From assembly GCA_028281765.1 (NCBI GenBank), contig JANQJF010000075.1, positions 94,731 through 158,730 of the forward strand: a DNA stretch of 64,000 bases, in the 5' to 3' direction. The stretch's first letter is position 1, and every line of letters starts with the position of its first letter. Origin of the DNA: Planctomycetota bacterium. GTDB taxonomy: Bacteria > Planctomycetota > UBA1135 > UBA2386. This document shows positions 1 to 8,547 of the stretch, piece after piece. The notes below the pieces were generated by a model, which worked only from the letters and a program-made list of their open reading frames with translations, made no database searches and had not been told where the DNA came from. The translations under genes and the position numbers were made by a program.

Positions 1-2
1 CC

Positions 3-1946
3 GACGGCGTCGTCGTGGCGTCCGGCGCGGAACCGTTCGTCGCCGGCGTCGCGCGGATCGAAGTGACGGCACCCGCGCTGGGCGGTGCGTATCGGCTGAT
101 CGGCAACGGCGGCGACACGCCGCTGACGACCGGGACCGGCGAGACGACGCTGCTCGTCACCAACGACCCGGTGGACTTGCCGGGCCCGTTCGTCGCGCTC
201 GAATCGGTGCGCGTCGGCACGCCCTACACGGACTCGGTCGAGTTCGTCGCGTTGCCGGGCACGGTCACGGACTCGCCGCGCTTCGGCATGCTCTCCGGCG
301 AGCTGCCGCCGGGGCTCGAGCTCGACCGTGACACGGGTGAGATCAGCGGCACGCCGACGCTGCAGGGCGACTACGAGTTCTCGCTGTGGGCGCGCCAGTC
401 CGCGACCGAGCTGCAGCCGATCCGCTGCACGCTCGCCGTCTTCACCGCGAGCGAGAGCGAGATCCCGGCGCAGCCGCTCGACTTCAGCGGGCCGGGTCCG
501 TTCGCCGGCCAGCTCTCCTCGGTCGACATCGCGCTGTCGTTCACGTCGTCGTTCGACGGCAACCCGTACGACACGGCGTATCGCGTGTGGCTGCCGCCGG
601 CCGCCGCGCGACCGGCGCCGCTGTTCGTCATGCACCGCGGCCGCGGGATGAACCACACCGACTACGAAGTGCTCGGCCAGCATCTCGCGAGTTGGGGCAT
701 CGCATACGCGACCGTCGAGAACTACCAGTCGTTCTTCGACAACTCGGGGCGCCTGCCCGATCCGGTCTACGACCTGACCATCATCGAGGCGGGGATGGAG
801 TCCGGCACGGCGTTCCAAGAGGCGATGCTGGACGACGTGCTGCAGCGCAACACGATGGCCGGTGACTCGCTCGAAGGGCTCGTCGATCCGGACCGCGTCG
901 TCTTCGGCGGTCACTCGCGCGGCGGTGGCGCGACGCAGGCCGCGCACGTGGCCCGCTACCTGATCAACAAGGCCCGTGGCTACGTCTACCTGCAGCCGCT
1001 CGACCTGCGTTGGAGCACGCGCACGATTCCGCCGGGGATCCCGGGTGGCACCGACCTGTATCCGATCGAGGCGCTGCAGCCGCGCATGCCGCAGCTGATC
1101 ATCTCGGCCGAGAACGACGGCGATCTGCTCTATCCGATCGCAGATCAGCTCGCCGATCGCCGCACGGGGCCGACGACGTTCGTCACGGTCTACGGTGGGG
1201 TGCACGCGTTCACGAGCGACAACTCGATGTTCGACGCGAGCGGCGCGACGATCCAACGTCAAGAGCAGCAGGCGCTGACGCAGCACTTCGTCACGGCGTT
1301 CATCAAGCGCTGGACGGAGAGCGACCGCACGCTCGACGGCATCCTCTACGGCGACGCCGCGGCGGGCTCGAGCCAGGTCGGCGTGTTCGGCTGGCGCAAC
1401 ATGCACGAGCGCATCCTCGTCGACGACTACCAGGATGCGGACGAATCGACCAACTCGCTCGGTGGCCTGAACTCGCTGAGCGCGGGCTCGCGCAACGAGC
1501 TGTCGATCTACCCGTCGATCGGTGCGTTCGACAGTCTCGCGCTCAAGCACAACCTCGTGTTCCTGTCCGGGGTGCCGACCGCCGAATACACGACCGGCCT
1601 GCCCGCGCTCGACATCACGCAGCAGCGCAAGATCGCGTTCCGCCTCGGCCAGACGACGATCTCGGGTTTCGACTGGGTGACGATCAAGGTGCGCCTCGTC
1701 GACCACACGAACGCGAGCGCGACGGTGACCGTGTGGGACCGGTTGATCCAACAGTCCGGTGCAGTCCCCGACTTCGTGTCCGGCACGCCGAACGTCTACG
1801 ACCGCTTCGTCGACGTCGAGGTCCCTCTCAGCGGGTTCACGGGGATCGACCTGACGGACGTGCGCCGGCTCGACCTGGTGTTCGAGACCAACGGCGCGGG
1901 GTCGGTCGCGCGGCGTCTCTACTGGGACGATCTGCGGTTCGAGTAG
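3..1946 (+). CDS. Exported putative-Ig / alpha/beta-hydrolase protein, 5' end outside window
   Basis: The frame is open to the left edge, so the N-terminus and any signal peptide are missing. Residues here are numbered from the GTG at 15. Residues about 65-135 look like a putative Ig (He_PIG, cadherin-like) domain ending in LPPGLELDRDTGEISGTP. Residues about 165-440 form an alpha/beta-hydrolase with nucleophile elbow GGHSRGGG (Ser301), a likely acid at Asp368 or Asp370 in SAENDGD, and His397 in GGVHAF. Residues about 460-643 are a beta-rich domain ending in YWDDLRFE, as in carbohydrate-binding-like modules. The substrate cannot be named; an extracellular esterase, lipase or poly-ester hydrolase is the best guess. 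It is followed by a 209 bp gap before the pirin gene. Confidence 0.85.
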   Translation, partial: DGVVVASGAEPFVAGVARIEVTAPALGGAYRLIGNGGDTPLTTGTGETTLLVTNDPVDLPGPFVALESVRVGTPYTDSVEFVALPGTVTDSPRFGMLSGELPPGLELDRDTGEISGTPTLQGDYEFSLWARQSATELQPIRCTLAVFTASESEIPAQPLDFSGPGPFAGQLSSVDIALSFTSSFDGNPYDTAYRVWLPPAAARPAPLFVMHRGRGMNHTDYEVLGQHLASWGIAYATVENYQSFFDNSGRLPDPVYDLTIIEAGMESGTAFQEAMLDDVLQRNTMAGDSLEGLVDPDRVVFGGHSRGGGATQAAHVARYLINKARGYVYLQPLDLRWSTRTIPPGIPGGTDLYPIEALQPRMPQLIISAENDGDLLYPIADQLADRRTGPTTFVTVYGGVHAFTSDNSMFDASGATIQRQEQQALTQHFVTAFIKRWTESDRTLDGILYGDAAAGSSQVGVFGWRNMHERILVDDYQDADESTNSLGGLNSLSAGSRNELSIYPSIGAFDSLALKHNLVFLSGVPTAEYTTGLPALDITQQRKIAFRLGQTTISGFDWVTIKVRLVDHTNASATVTVWDRLIQQSGAVPDFVSGTPNVYDRFVDVEVPLSGFTGIDLTDVRRLDLVFETNGAGSVARRLYWDDLRFE

Positions 1947-1991
1947 CCCCCGCATCCGGCGGGCATCCCGTCGCGAACCATCGGTCGGATT

Positions 1992-2005
1992 CCCCGACCT
2001 CGGGG
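1992..2005 (+). terminator. Weak stem-loop after the hydrolase gene
   Basis: CCCCG and CGGGG pair around a 4-nt loop, 46 bp after the stop of the hydrolase gene. It is followed only by CAGTTTG, so there is no real T-tract. It could be a weak terminator or chance in GC-rich DNA. Confidence 0.25.
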
Positions 2006-2010
2006 CAGTT

Positions 2011-2062
2011 TGAAACGTTTCACTGAAACGGAAGTCGCCGATTTGAAACGATGGAACGTTCC
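2011..2062. promoter_or_regulatory. Cluster of palindromes and TGAAACG repeats upstream of the pirin gene
   Basis: The site holds a perfect 12-bp palindrome TGAAACGTTTCA (2011-2022), further direct copies of TGAAACG at 2024-2030 and 2044-2050, and a second perfect 10-bp palindrome GGAACGTTCC (2053-2062). It lies 94-145 bp upstream of the pirin start codon in relatively AT-rich DNA for this window. This arrangement looks like an operator or multi-site regulator-binding region; the binding protein is unknown. Confidence 0.45.
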
Positions 2063-2155
2063 GGGGTCCTTTGGGATGATTCGCCTAAAACACTATGGCA
2101 AGGCGACTTGGAGAAATACCGGGGGCCCGGCACGAGCCTTGATGAACCTACTCCC

Positions 2156-2890
2156 ATGAGCAAGACCCAAGACACCGAGATTCGCATCCGCCGCTCGGCG
2201 GACCGTGGCCACGCCGACCACGGCTGGCTGCAGGCCTACCACACGTTCTCGTTCGCCGACTACCACGATCCCCAGCACATGCACTGGGGCCCGATGCGCG
2301 TTCTCAACCAGGACACGATCCAGCCCGACAGTGGCTTCGGCACGCACGGGCACAAGGACATGGAGATCGTGACCTACGTCTACGACGGCGTGCTCGAGCA
2401 CCGCGACAGCATGGGCAACGGCTCGCAGCTCCACGCGGGTGACGTGCAGCGCATGTCGGCCGGCCGGGGCGTCGAGCACAGCGAGTTCAACCCGCAGAAG
2501 GACGCGTCGACGAGCCTGCTGCAGATGTGGGTGTTCCCGCGCGAGAACGGCACGGATCCCGGTTGGGAAGAGAAGTCCTACTCGGACGACGACAAGCGCG
2601 GCGGTTTCCGTCTGCTCGTCTCGCCCGACGGTCGCGACGGTTCGCTGACGATCCACGCGGACGCGCACTTCTACGCGACGCTGCTCTCGCCCGGCGAGTC
2701 CGCTTCGCACTCGATCGGCAAGGACAGCATCGCATTCCTACACGTCGCGACCGGCAGCGTGCGCATCGGCGACGACGAGCTCGGTCCCGGTGACGGTGCC
2801 GCGATCCAGGATCTCGACGATCTCACGGTGACGGGCGTCGAGGATGCGAACGTCGTGCTTTGGCAGTTCCCCGCGCCGGGGGCCCGGTGA
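2156..2890 (+). CDS. Pirin family protein (YhhW-like bicupin)
   Basis: A 244-residue pirin-family protein, the usual length for the family. The N-terminal cupin carries the iron-binding pattern FGTHGHKDMEIVTYV with a downstream HSEF, and the family signature FADYHDP-HMHWGPMRVLN is clear. The C-terminal half is the second, non-metal cupin. Members are Fe-dependent dioxygenases (quercetinase activity is known for YhhW) or redox-responsive regulators; the actual substrate is unknown. The ATG at 2156 is preferred over an in-frame ATG at 2051 because homology begins with RIRRSADRGHADHGWL a few residues after it. The stop shares one base with the start of the nitroreductase gene, so the two are probably translationally coupled. 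Confidence 0.93.
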   Translation: MSKTQDTEIRIRRSADRGHADHGWLQAYHTFSFADYHDPQHMHWGPMRVLNQDTIQPDSGFGTHGHKDMEIVTYVYDGVLEHRDSMGNGSQLHAGDVQRMSAGRGVEHSEFNPQKDASTSLLQMWVFPRENGTDPGWEEKSYSDDDKRGGFRLLVSPDGRDGSLTIHADAHFYATLLSPGESASHSIGKDSIAFLHVATGSVRIGDDELGPGDGAAIQDLDDLTVTGVEDANVVLWQFPAPGAR

Positions 2891-3486
2891 TGGAGAAGCC
2901 GGCCGAAACCGCATTCCCGATCGACGCGCTGCTCGCGGACCGCTGGAGTCCGCGGGCGTTCGCGGACCGGTCCGTGTCCCCCGAGGTGCTGGGCGGTCTC
3001 CTCGAGGCGGCGCGCTGGGCGCCGTCGTGCTTCAACGCGCAGCCGTGGAACTGGCTTGTCGCGCGCCGCGAGGACGCGGCCGGCTTCGAGCGCATGGGGT
3101 CCGTGCTCATGGAGGGCAACGCGTGGGCGAAGCACGCGCCGCTGTTGCTGATGTCCGTCGCGCGGTCGGACTTCGAGCACAACGGCAAACCCAACCGGCA
3201 CGCGTGGCACGACGTGGGCCTCGCGAACATGAGCCTCGTGATCCAGGCGCAGTCGGCCGGACTCGTCGTGCACCAGATGGCGGGCTTCGATGCGGATGCA
3301 GCGAAGGAGGTGCTCGGTATCCCTGCGGGTCACGAGCCGGTCGCGATGCTCGCGATCGGGTACGCGGGCGAGGCGGATCAGCTCGACGACGCGCTGGCCG
3401 AACGGGAACGCGCACCGCGTGCGCGCAAGGCGCTGACGGAGATCACGTTCGGTAGCGCCTGGGGCGAGAGCCTCGGGCTTAGCTGA
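2890..3486 (+). CDS. Nitroreductase family oxidoreductase
   Basis: A 198-residue FMN-dependent nitroreductase-family protein. The N-terminal RWSPRAF and the EAARWAPSCFNAQPW stretch are the family's FMN-binding signatures; the central helices and C-terminal AMLAIGYAGE also fit. These enzymes use NAD(P)H to reduce nitroaromatics, quinones or enones. The ATG at 2890 overlaps the pirin TGA (TGATG), which argues for this start over an in-frame upstream one and for a two-gene redox operon. Both partners are often induced by oxidative or electrophile stress, which is an inference for this organism. Confidence 0.92.
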   Translation: MEKPAETAFPIDALLADRWSPRAFADRSVSPEVLGGLLEAARWAPSCFNAQPWNWLVARREDAAGFERMGSVLMEGNAWAKHAPLLLMSVARSDFEHNGKPNRHAWHDVGLANMSLVIQAQSAGLVVHQMAGFDADAAKEVLGIPAGHEPVAMLAIGYAGEADQLDDALAERERAPRARKALTEITFGSAWGESLGLS

Positions 3487-3609
3487 GCAGCGTCGACGCA
3501 AGGGTCGGAAATCACCCCGAAGCGGCGCCTTCGCGGCAAACTGATGGATGGGCTCGGTCCGCGAGCCCCGCTCCATTCGTTCGACCGCAGACCGCTTCGA
3601 GCCCCCACG

Positions 3610-5175
3610 ATGCATCTCCGAATCGCGCTTCCCCTCGCTCTTTCCACCACGGCCGCCGCGCAACCGCCGTCACCGATCGTGACGCCGCGCACGGCGCCAC
3701 GCGCCGAGTACGTCCTCGTCTCGGGCGTGACCGGCACGTTGCCGAGCAATCGCCACTGGAGCCCCGCGGTTTCCCACGGCGACACGATGTACGTGTTCGG
3801 CGGACGCACCGGCGAAGGTGGCGGCGGGACCCGTCGCAACGACCTCTATTCGTTCGATGCGACGACGCTGACCTGGACGCAGCACAACGCCGATGGCGAT
3901 GCCAACGCGCCGTCGCAGCGGTTCCGCAACGCGGCGGCCTGGGATCCCGTTCGTGATGTGCTCGTTATCTTCGGCGGAGAAGACGCGGCCGGCACGACGC
4001 TGAACGACACCTGGGAATGGGACGCCGCCACGAACACGTGGACCGACGTCACCGCTCTGGTCAGCACGCCGCCCTCGGCGCGCCGATTCTCGGCGATGGC
4101 CTGGGATCCGATCACGCAGGGCATGATCCTCCATGGCGGTCAGGACGCGAGCGGTGCGCGCGACGACACCTGGGGCTACTTCGGTCCGGCGGGTGGCGGA
4201 TGGGCGCAGTTCACGCCGCCGACGTCGCCGGGCCTGCGCGCGAACCACTCGCTGGTGACGCGGTTCGACCGTGGCGACATCTTCCTCTGCGCGGGCCACG
4301 ATGTCGGCGCGACTCCCAACCGCATCCATTACACCGATGCGTGGCGCTGGAATCCGCTGACGTTGGACTGGGAACAGATCGTCACGTCGACCAACGCGGT
4401 CAACGCGTCGATGGCCGGCAACCAGGCCGTCTACGATCCGATCCGCCAGCGCGTCGTGCTGACCGGCGGTCAAGGTATCAGCACGAACGCCGCCGCGACC
4501 GGCGGCGCCTACGGCACCGAGTACGGGGGGTCGCCGACGAACTGGACGAGCGAGTTCGACTGCATCACGAACGAGTGGAAGCTCTATGGCGCCACGACGT
4601 TCGGCGCGAGCGATTCGGTGATCGGTCGCGCGAGCCGGTACTACACCGGCTTCCTCAACGGCAAGGTCTACAAGTGGGGTGGCCAGAACCCGGCCGGTGG
4701 CAACGAGTCGTCGGTCAAGGAGTACCAGGCGAACCCGATCGCGGATTCGACGCCGATCGGCGCTGGCTGCGACAACAGCCTGACGTTCCCGGTCACGCTC
4801 GCGCCGCGCGCGATCCAGGCTGGTAGCGGCACGACTCCGTCTCGGCCGTGGCTCGGGTCGGCATACGAGTTCACGACGGACGGCCTAGTCGCGGGCTCGC
4901 TGTCGGCGACGCTCGTCGGCTTCACGACGGCACCGGCGCCGATCCCGCTCAACCTGGTCTTCCCGGCGAGCAACCCGTGCGATCTGCTGATCGACGCGGC
5001 GGTCGCGACCATCCCGCTGACGATCGTCGGTGGCTCGGCCGACGCCGCGCTGTCGCTCGGCGACGATACGGCGCTGCTGACGCTGACGGTCAATCTGCAG
5101 ACCGTGCAGGTCGAAGGTGCTCTGACATGGGTCAGCGCCTCGAACATGCTGCAGCTGCAGATCGGCGTGAACTGA
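3610..5175 (+). CDS. Exported Kelch-repeat protein
   Basis: A 521-residue protein starting with a signal peptide (MHLRIALPLALSTTAAAQ); the ATG at 3610 is preferred over one at 3544 because it puts the signal at the N-terminus. Residues about 45-375 contain repeated Kelch motifs such as YVFGGRTGEGGG-RRNDLYSFD-TWT, IFGGEDAAGTTLNDTWEWD and ILHGGQDASGARDDTWGY, predicting a beta-propeller. The last about 130 residues begin with GAGCD and form a beta-rich C-terminal module that resembles the ends of two other exported proteins here (12027-13454 and 33064-33594). It is probably extracellular and acts in binding rather than catalysis. It ends one base before the convergent glycosylase gene. Confidence 0.9.
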   Translation: MHLRIALPLALSTTAAAQPPSPIVTPRTAPRAEYVLVSGVTGTLPSNRHWSPAVSHGDTMYVFGGRTGEGGGGTRRNDLYSFDATTLTWTQHNADGDANAPSQRFRNAAAWDPVRDVLVIFGGEDAAGTTLNDTWEWDAATNTWTDVTALVSTPPSARRFSAMAWDPITQGMILHGGQDASGARDDTWGYFGPAGGGWAQFTPPTSPGLRANHSLVTRFDRGDIFLCAGHDVGATPNRIHYTDAWRWNPLTLDWEQIVTSTNAVNASMAGNQAVYDPIRQRVVLTGGQGISTNAAATGGAYGTEYGGSPTNWTSEFDCITNEWKLYGATTFGASDSVIGRASRYYTGFLNGKVYKWGGQNPAGGNESSVKEYQANPIADSTPIGAGCDNSLTFPVTLAPRAIQAGSGTTPSRPWLGSAYEFTTDGLVAGSLSATLVGFTTAPAPIPLNLVFPASNPCDLLIDAAVATIPLTIVGGSADAALSLGDDTALLTLTVNLQTVQVEGALTWVSASNMLQLQIGVN

Positions 5176-5176
5176 G

Positions 5177-6079
5177 CTACTTGCCTCGAAGCTCTTCGAG
5201 CTCCTCGAGCGTCTTCGGCCAGTCCTTGCGCATCAGCTGGGACAGGCCGCGGTCGGCGAGGAGCTTGCCGTCCGTCTGGCACTCCGCGCAGTAGTTGCAC
5301 TCGTTGCTCGCGTAGCGGATGCGCTGCACGGGGTTGCCGCACTCGGTGCACGGCTCGCGGTAGCGACCGTGCACGTGCATCTCGGGACGGAACGCGGTGA
5401 CCTTCTCCGGGAAGCCGTCGCCGACCTGCTCGCGCAGCAGCGTGATCCAGTCGGCCATCGTCGACTTCGACGTCTCGAACAGGCGCTCGATCTCTTCCTC
5501 AGTCAGGCGCGACGTCCAAACGATCGGGGACAGGCGCGCGTGGAACAGGATCTCGTCCGAGTACGCGTTGCCGATTCCGCTGAGAATGCGCGGGTCGGTC
5601 ATCGCGCGTTTCAGCGTGCGGTTCTCGCGCAGCAGGGCTTCGCGGAACTGGTCGAGCATCGCGTCCTCGAGTTCGAGTCCGCCGCGCTCGAACGGTTCGA
5701 GCTCCGACTCGCCCTGCACGAGGTGCAGGGACGCGCGTTTGCGCGACGACGCCTCGGTCAGCCACAGCTTGCCGTGATCGAACTCGAGTCCGGCGACCGT
5801 GTTCTTGCCGGCCGGCGGTTTGCTGTCCTTCTTTCGCCACCGCAAGCGACCCGCGATCATCAGGTGCAGCACGAGAAACAAGTCGTCGTCGAACTCGAAC
5901 ACGATGCGTTTGCCGAGGCGTCGATAGCCGGTGACCGGCCTGCCGACGATCGAGTTCAGCGGCGGTTCGACCGTGCGGAGCACGAACGGGCTGCGCAGGT
6001 CGATGGCGCGCACCGGCGCGTCGCCGAGCGTGCGCTCCAGGCTCTCGATGTAGATCGTGACGTCGGGGAGTTCGGGCAC
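5177..6079 (-). CDS. Fpg/Nei-type DNA glycosylase/AP lyase
   Basis: A 300-residue formamidopyrimidine-DNA glycosylase family protein for base-excision repair. The family uses the amino group of Pro-2 as nucleophile in M-P-E-L-P-[ED]-V. Here that sequence is VPELPDV, where V is a GTG codon; initiation at this GTG (6079) gives M-P-E-L-P-D-V with Pro-2 and Glu-3 exposed. The ATG at 6088 would bury the nucleophile behind three residues, so GTG is chosen. The helix-two-turn-helix region (LSGIGNAYSDEILFHARLSP) is intact, and a C-terminal zinc finger has CTEC and CAEC pairs. The PELPDVTIYIE opening is a less-studied subgroup, so substrate preference (8-oxoG or oxidised pyrimidine) is open. It is divergent from the peptidase gene with 52 bp between starts. 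Confidence 0.93.
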   Translation of the reverse strand: MPELPDVTIYIESLERTLGDAPVRAIDLRSPFVLRTVEPPLNSIVGRPVTGYRRLGKRIVFEFDDDLFLVLHLMIAGRLRWRKKDSKPPAGKNTVAGLEFDHGKLWLTEASSRKRASLHLVQGESELEPFERGGLELEDAMLDQFREALLRENRTLKRAMTDPRILSGIGNAYSDEILFHARLSPIVWTSRLTEEEIERLFETSKSTMADWITLLREQVGDGFPEKVTAFRPEMHVHGRYREPCTECGNPVQRIRYASNECNYCAECQTDGKLLADRGLSQLMRKDWPKTLEELEELRGK

Positions 6080-6131
6080 GGATGGCATCGTACCGCTAGC
6101 CGATTCGTCGCGAACCTCCCACAATGGCGCG

Positions 6132-8546
6132 ATGCGAAGCACGCCCCTGATCGCCGTGGTATTCTGCGCGTTTGTTCACGCGCAGCAGCCGTATCGCGTC
6201 CCGCCGAAGCCTCTCCTGGATGCCGCGACCGCGAAGCCGTCGCCGTCGACGAGCGTGGACCCGACCGGTCGATACGTCCTGCTCACGCACCGCGAGGCGA
6301 TGCCTTCGATCGCGCAGCTGTCGCGGCCGATGCTTCGACTCGCCGGGGCTCGCATCGACCCGCAGTCTCACGGGCGTCAGGACACGCGCGGCCGTCGCTT
6401 CGGTCTGTCGCTGATCACGATTGTCGACGGGTCGACCCGTGCGGTCCAGCTGCCCGACGACGCGAACGTCGGTTCGGTCGTTTGGTCGGTGAACGGCGAC
6501 GAGTTCGCGTTCACGAACGATACCGGCACGGCGATCGAGCTGTGGGTCGGCAACACCGGCTCGGCGACGGCCAAGCGCGTGCCTGGCGTGGCGCTCAACC
6601 AGACCATGGGTGCGGCCATGCGGTGGATGCCGAGCGGCAACGAGCTGATGTGCATGCTGTGGCCCGGCGGCGAAGCGCCGCAACCGGTCAGCACGCCCGC
6701 GGGTCCGACAATCCAAGAGAGCGACGGCAAGCGTGCGCCCGTGCGCACGTATCAAGATCTCCTGCAGAACGCGCACGACGAAGACCTGTTCGACTTCCAC
6801 TTCCGCAGCCAGCTCGCGATCGTGAACCCGGCGCAGGGCACGCATCGAAAGATCGGCAAGCCGGCGGTGTTCGCGAGCGTGTCGCCGGCCCCCGACGGTC
6901 GCCACTACCTCGTGACGACGATCGCGCGTCCCTACTCGTATCTGGTGACAATGCGCTCGTTCCCGCGCGACGTCGAGGTTTGGAATTCGGAGGGACAGAC
7001 CGTGCAGCGTGTCGCGGCCGTCCCACTCGCCGACAAGGTCCCGATCGGTGGCGTGCGCACCGGACGTCGTTCGATTCGATGGAAGCCGGGCGCCGACGCC
7101 ACGCTGCTGTGGGCCGAAGCGCTCGATGGCGGTGATCCCAAGACTGAAGTCGCGCACCGCGACAAGGTCGTCCAGTGGGACGTGTCCGCCGGCAAGGTGC
7201 CGAGCGAGTGGTTCCGCACCGAGTACCGCTACCGCGGCATGAGCTTCGGCGAACGTGACGAGGTCGCGCTCGCGATGACCTACGACCGCGCGCGCCGCTG
7301 GACCCGGACGTGGAAGCTCGCGGCGCAAGACGCGACCGCCAAGCCGGAGATCTTCCACGAGCGCATGGCGCGGGACAGCTACGCGGATCCGGGCACGCCG
7401 ATGACGCGACCCGACGCGACCGGCGGCTCGCGGATCCGGCGCGCCGGTTCCGCGATGTTCCTCCGTGGCACCGGCGCTTCGCCCGAAGGTGACTATCCGT
7501 TCTTGGATCGACTCGACATCGACACCGGAGCGAAGACGCGCCTCTTCCACTGTGGCAAGGACGAGTACGCGAGCGTCGTCGCGATGCTCGACGACGAGGG
7601 CCGCAAGCTCCTGATCTCGCGTCAGTCCAAGACTTCGCCGAGCAATCTTTGGGTCGTCGAAGGTGACGAGATGCGGCAGCTCACGCACTTCGAGGACGAG
7701 CAGGCTGCGCTGACGAAAGGCGTGCAGAAGCGGTTCTTGCGCTACACGCGTGCCGATGGCGTCGCCCTCTCCGGCACGCTCTACACCCCGGCGAACTGGG
7801 ACGGCAAGTCCCGGCTGCCGCTGCTCGTCTGGGCCTATCCGCGCGAGTACGTCTCGACGAAGACCGCCGGGCAGGTGCGGGGATCCCAGCACCGCTACAC
7901 GCGGCTCGGCGGCACGTCACCGCTGATGATGCTGCTCGCGGGCTACGCCGTGCTCGACGGCGCGACGATGCCGATCGTCGGTCCAAAGGAGACGGCGAAC
8001 GACACGTTCGTGCAGCAGCTCGTCGCGTCGGCGCGCTCGGCGATCGAAGCCGCGGTCGACGCGGGCGTCGCCGATCCGGACCGTTGCGCGATCGCGGGTC
8101 ACTCCTACGGGGCGTTCATGACCGCGAACCTGCTGGCACACTCGGATCTGTTCCGGGCGGGTATCGCCCGCAGCGGTGCCTACAACCGGACTCTGACGCC
8201 GTTCGGATTCCAGAACGAGCGACGCACGTACTGGGAGGCGCCGCACATCTACTTCAACATGTCGCCGTTCATGCACGCGCCGAAAATCGACGAGCCGATC
8301 CTCATGGTGCATGGCGAGGTCGACAACAACTCGGGCACGTTCCCGATCCAGTCGAAGCGCCTGTTCCATGCGATCAAGGGCAATGGTGGCCGCGCGCGCC
8401 TCGTGTTCTTGCCGCACGAAAGCCACGGCTACCGCGCGCGCGAGTCCGTGCTGCACGTGCTCGCGGAGTCGGTCGCCTGGCTCGACAAGCACGTGAAGAA
8501 CGCGAAGCCGACGGTCGTGCCCGCCGCGCACGAGGGCGGCAAGTAA
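6132..8546 (+). CDS. S9 family (prolyl oligopeptidase-like) exported peptidase
   Basis: An 804-residue protein with signal peptide MRSTPLIAVVFCAFVHAQ; the ATG at 6132 places this at the N-terminus. Residues about 30-520 form the non-catalytic beta-propeller. The C-terminal alpha/beta-hydrolase has all three catalytic residues: Ser658 in AGHSYGAFM, Asp731 in HGEVDNNSG and His765 in PHESHGY. The GHSYGAFM context is closest to dipeptidyl/acylaminoacyl peptidases (S9C-like). It should degrade peptides in the periplasm. It ends one base before the convergent lipoprotein gene. Confidence 0.93.
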   Translation: MRSTPLIAVVFCAFVHAQQPYRVPPKPLLDAATAKPSPSTSVDPTGRYVLLTHREAMPSIAQLSRPMLRLAGARIDPQSHGRQDTRGRRFGLSLITIVDGSTRAVQLPDDANVGSVVWSVNGDEFAFTNDTGTAIELWVGNTGSATAKRVPGVALNQTMGAAMRWMPSGNELMCMLWPGGEAPQPVSTPAGPTIQESDGKRAPVRTYQDLLQNAHDEDLFDFHFRSQLAIVNPAQGTHRKIGKPAVFASVSPAPDGRHYLVTTIARPYSYLVTMRSFPRDVEVWNSEGQTVQRVAAVPLADKVPIGGVRTGRRSIRWKPGADATLLWAEALDGGDPKTEVAHRDKVVQWDVSAGKVPSEWFRTEYRYRGMSFGERDEVALAMTYDRARRWTRTWKLAAQDATAKPEIFHERMARDSYADPGTPMTRPDATGGSRIRRAGSAMFLRGTGASPEGDYPFLDRLDIDTGAKTRLFHCGKDEYASVVAMLDDEGRKLLISRQSKTSPSNLWVVEGDEMRQLTHFEDEQAALTKGVQKRFLRYTRADGVALSGTLYTPANWDGKSRLPLLVWAYPREYVSTKTAGQVRGSQHRYTRLGGTSPLMMLLAGYAVLDGATMPIVGPKETANDTFVQQLVASARSAIEAAVDAGVADPDRCAIAGHSYGAFMTANLLAHSDLFRAGIARSGAYNRTLTPFGFQNERRTYWEAPHIYFNMSPFMHAPKIDEPILMVHGEVDNNSGTFPIQSKRLFHAIKGNGGRARLVFLPHESHGYRARESVLHVLAESVAWLDKHVKNAKPTVVPAAHEGGK

Positions 8547-8547
8547 C

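Noticed and set aside
3492..3545. Short stem CGAAG-N6-CTTCG after the nitroreductase gene as terminator
   Set aside because: Only 5-bp arms and no T-tract; not distinguishable from chance in GC-rich DNA.
6096..7892. A 598-codon open frame on the minus strand
   Set aside because: Antisense to the S9 peptidase gene; Arg/Val/His-rich with no motifs.
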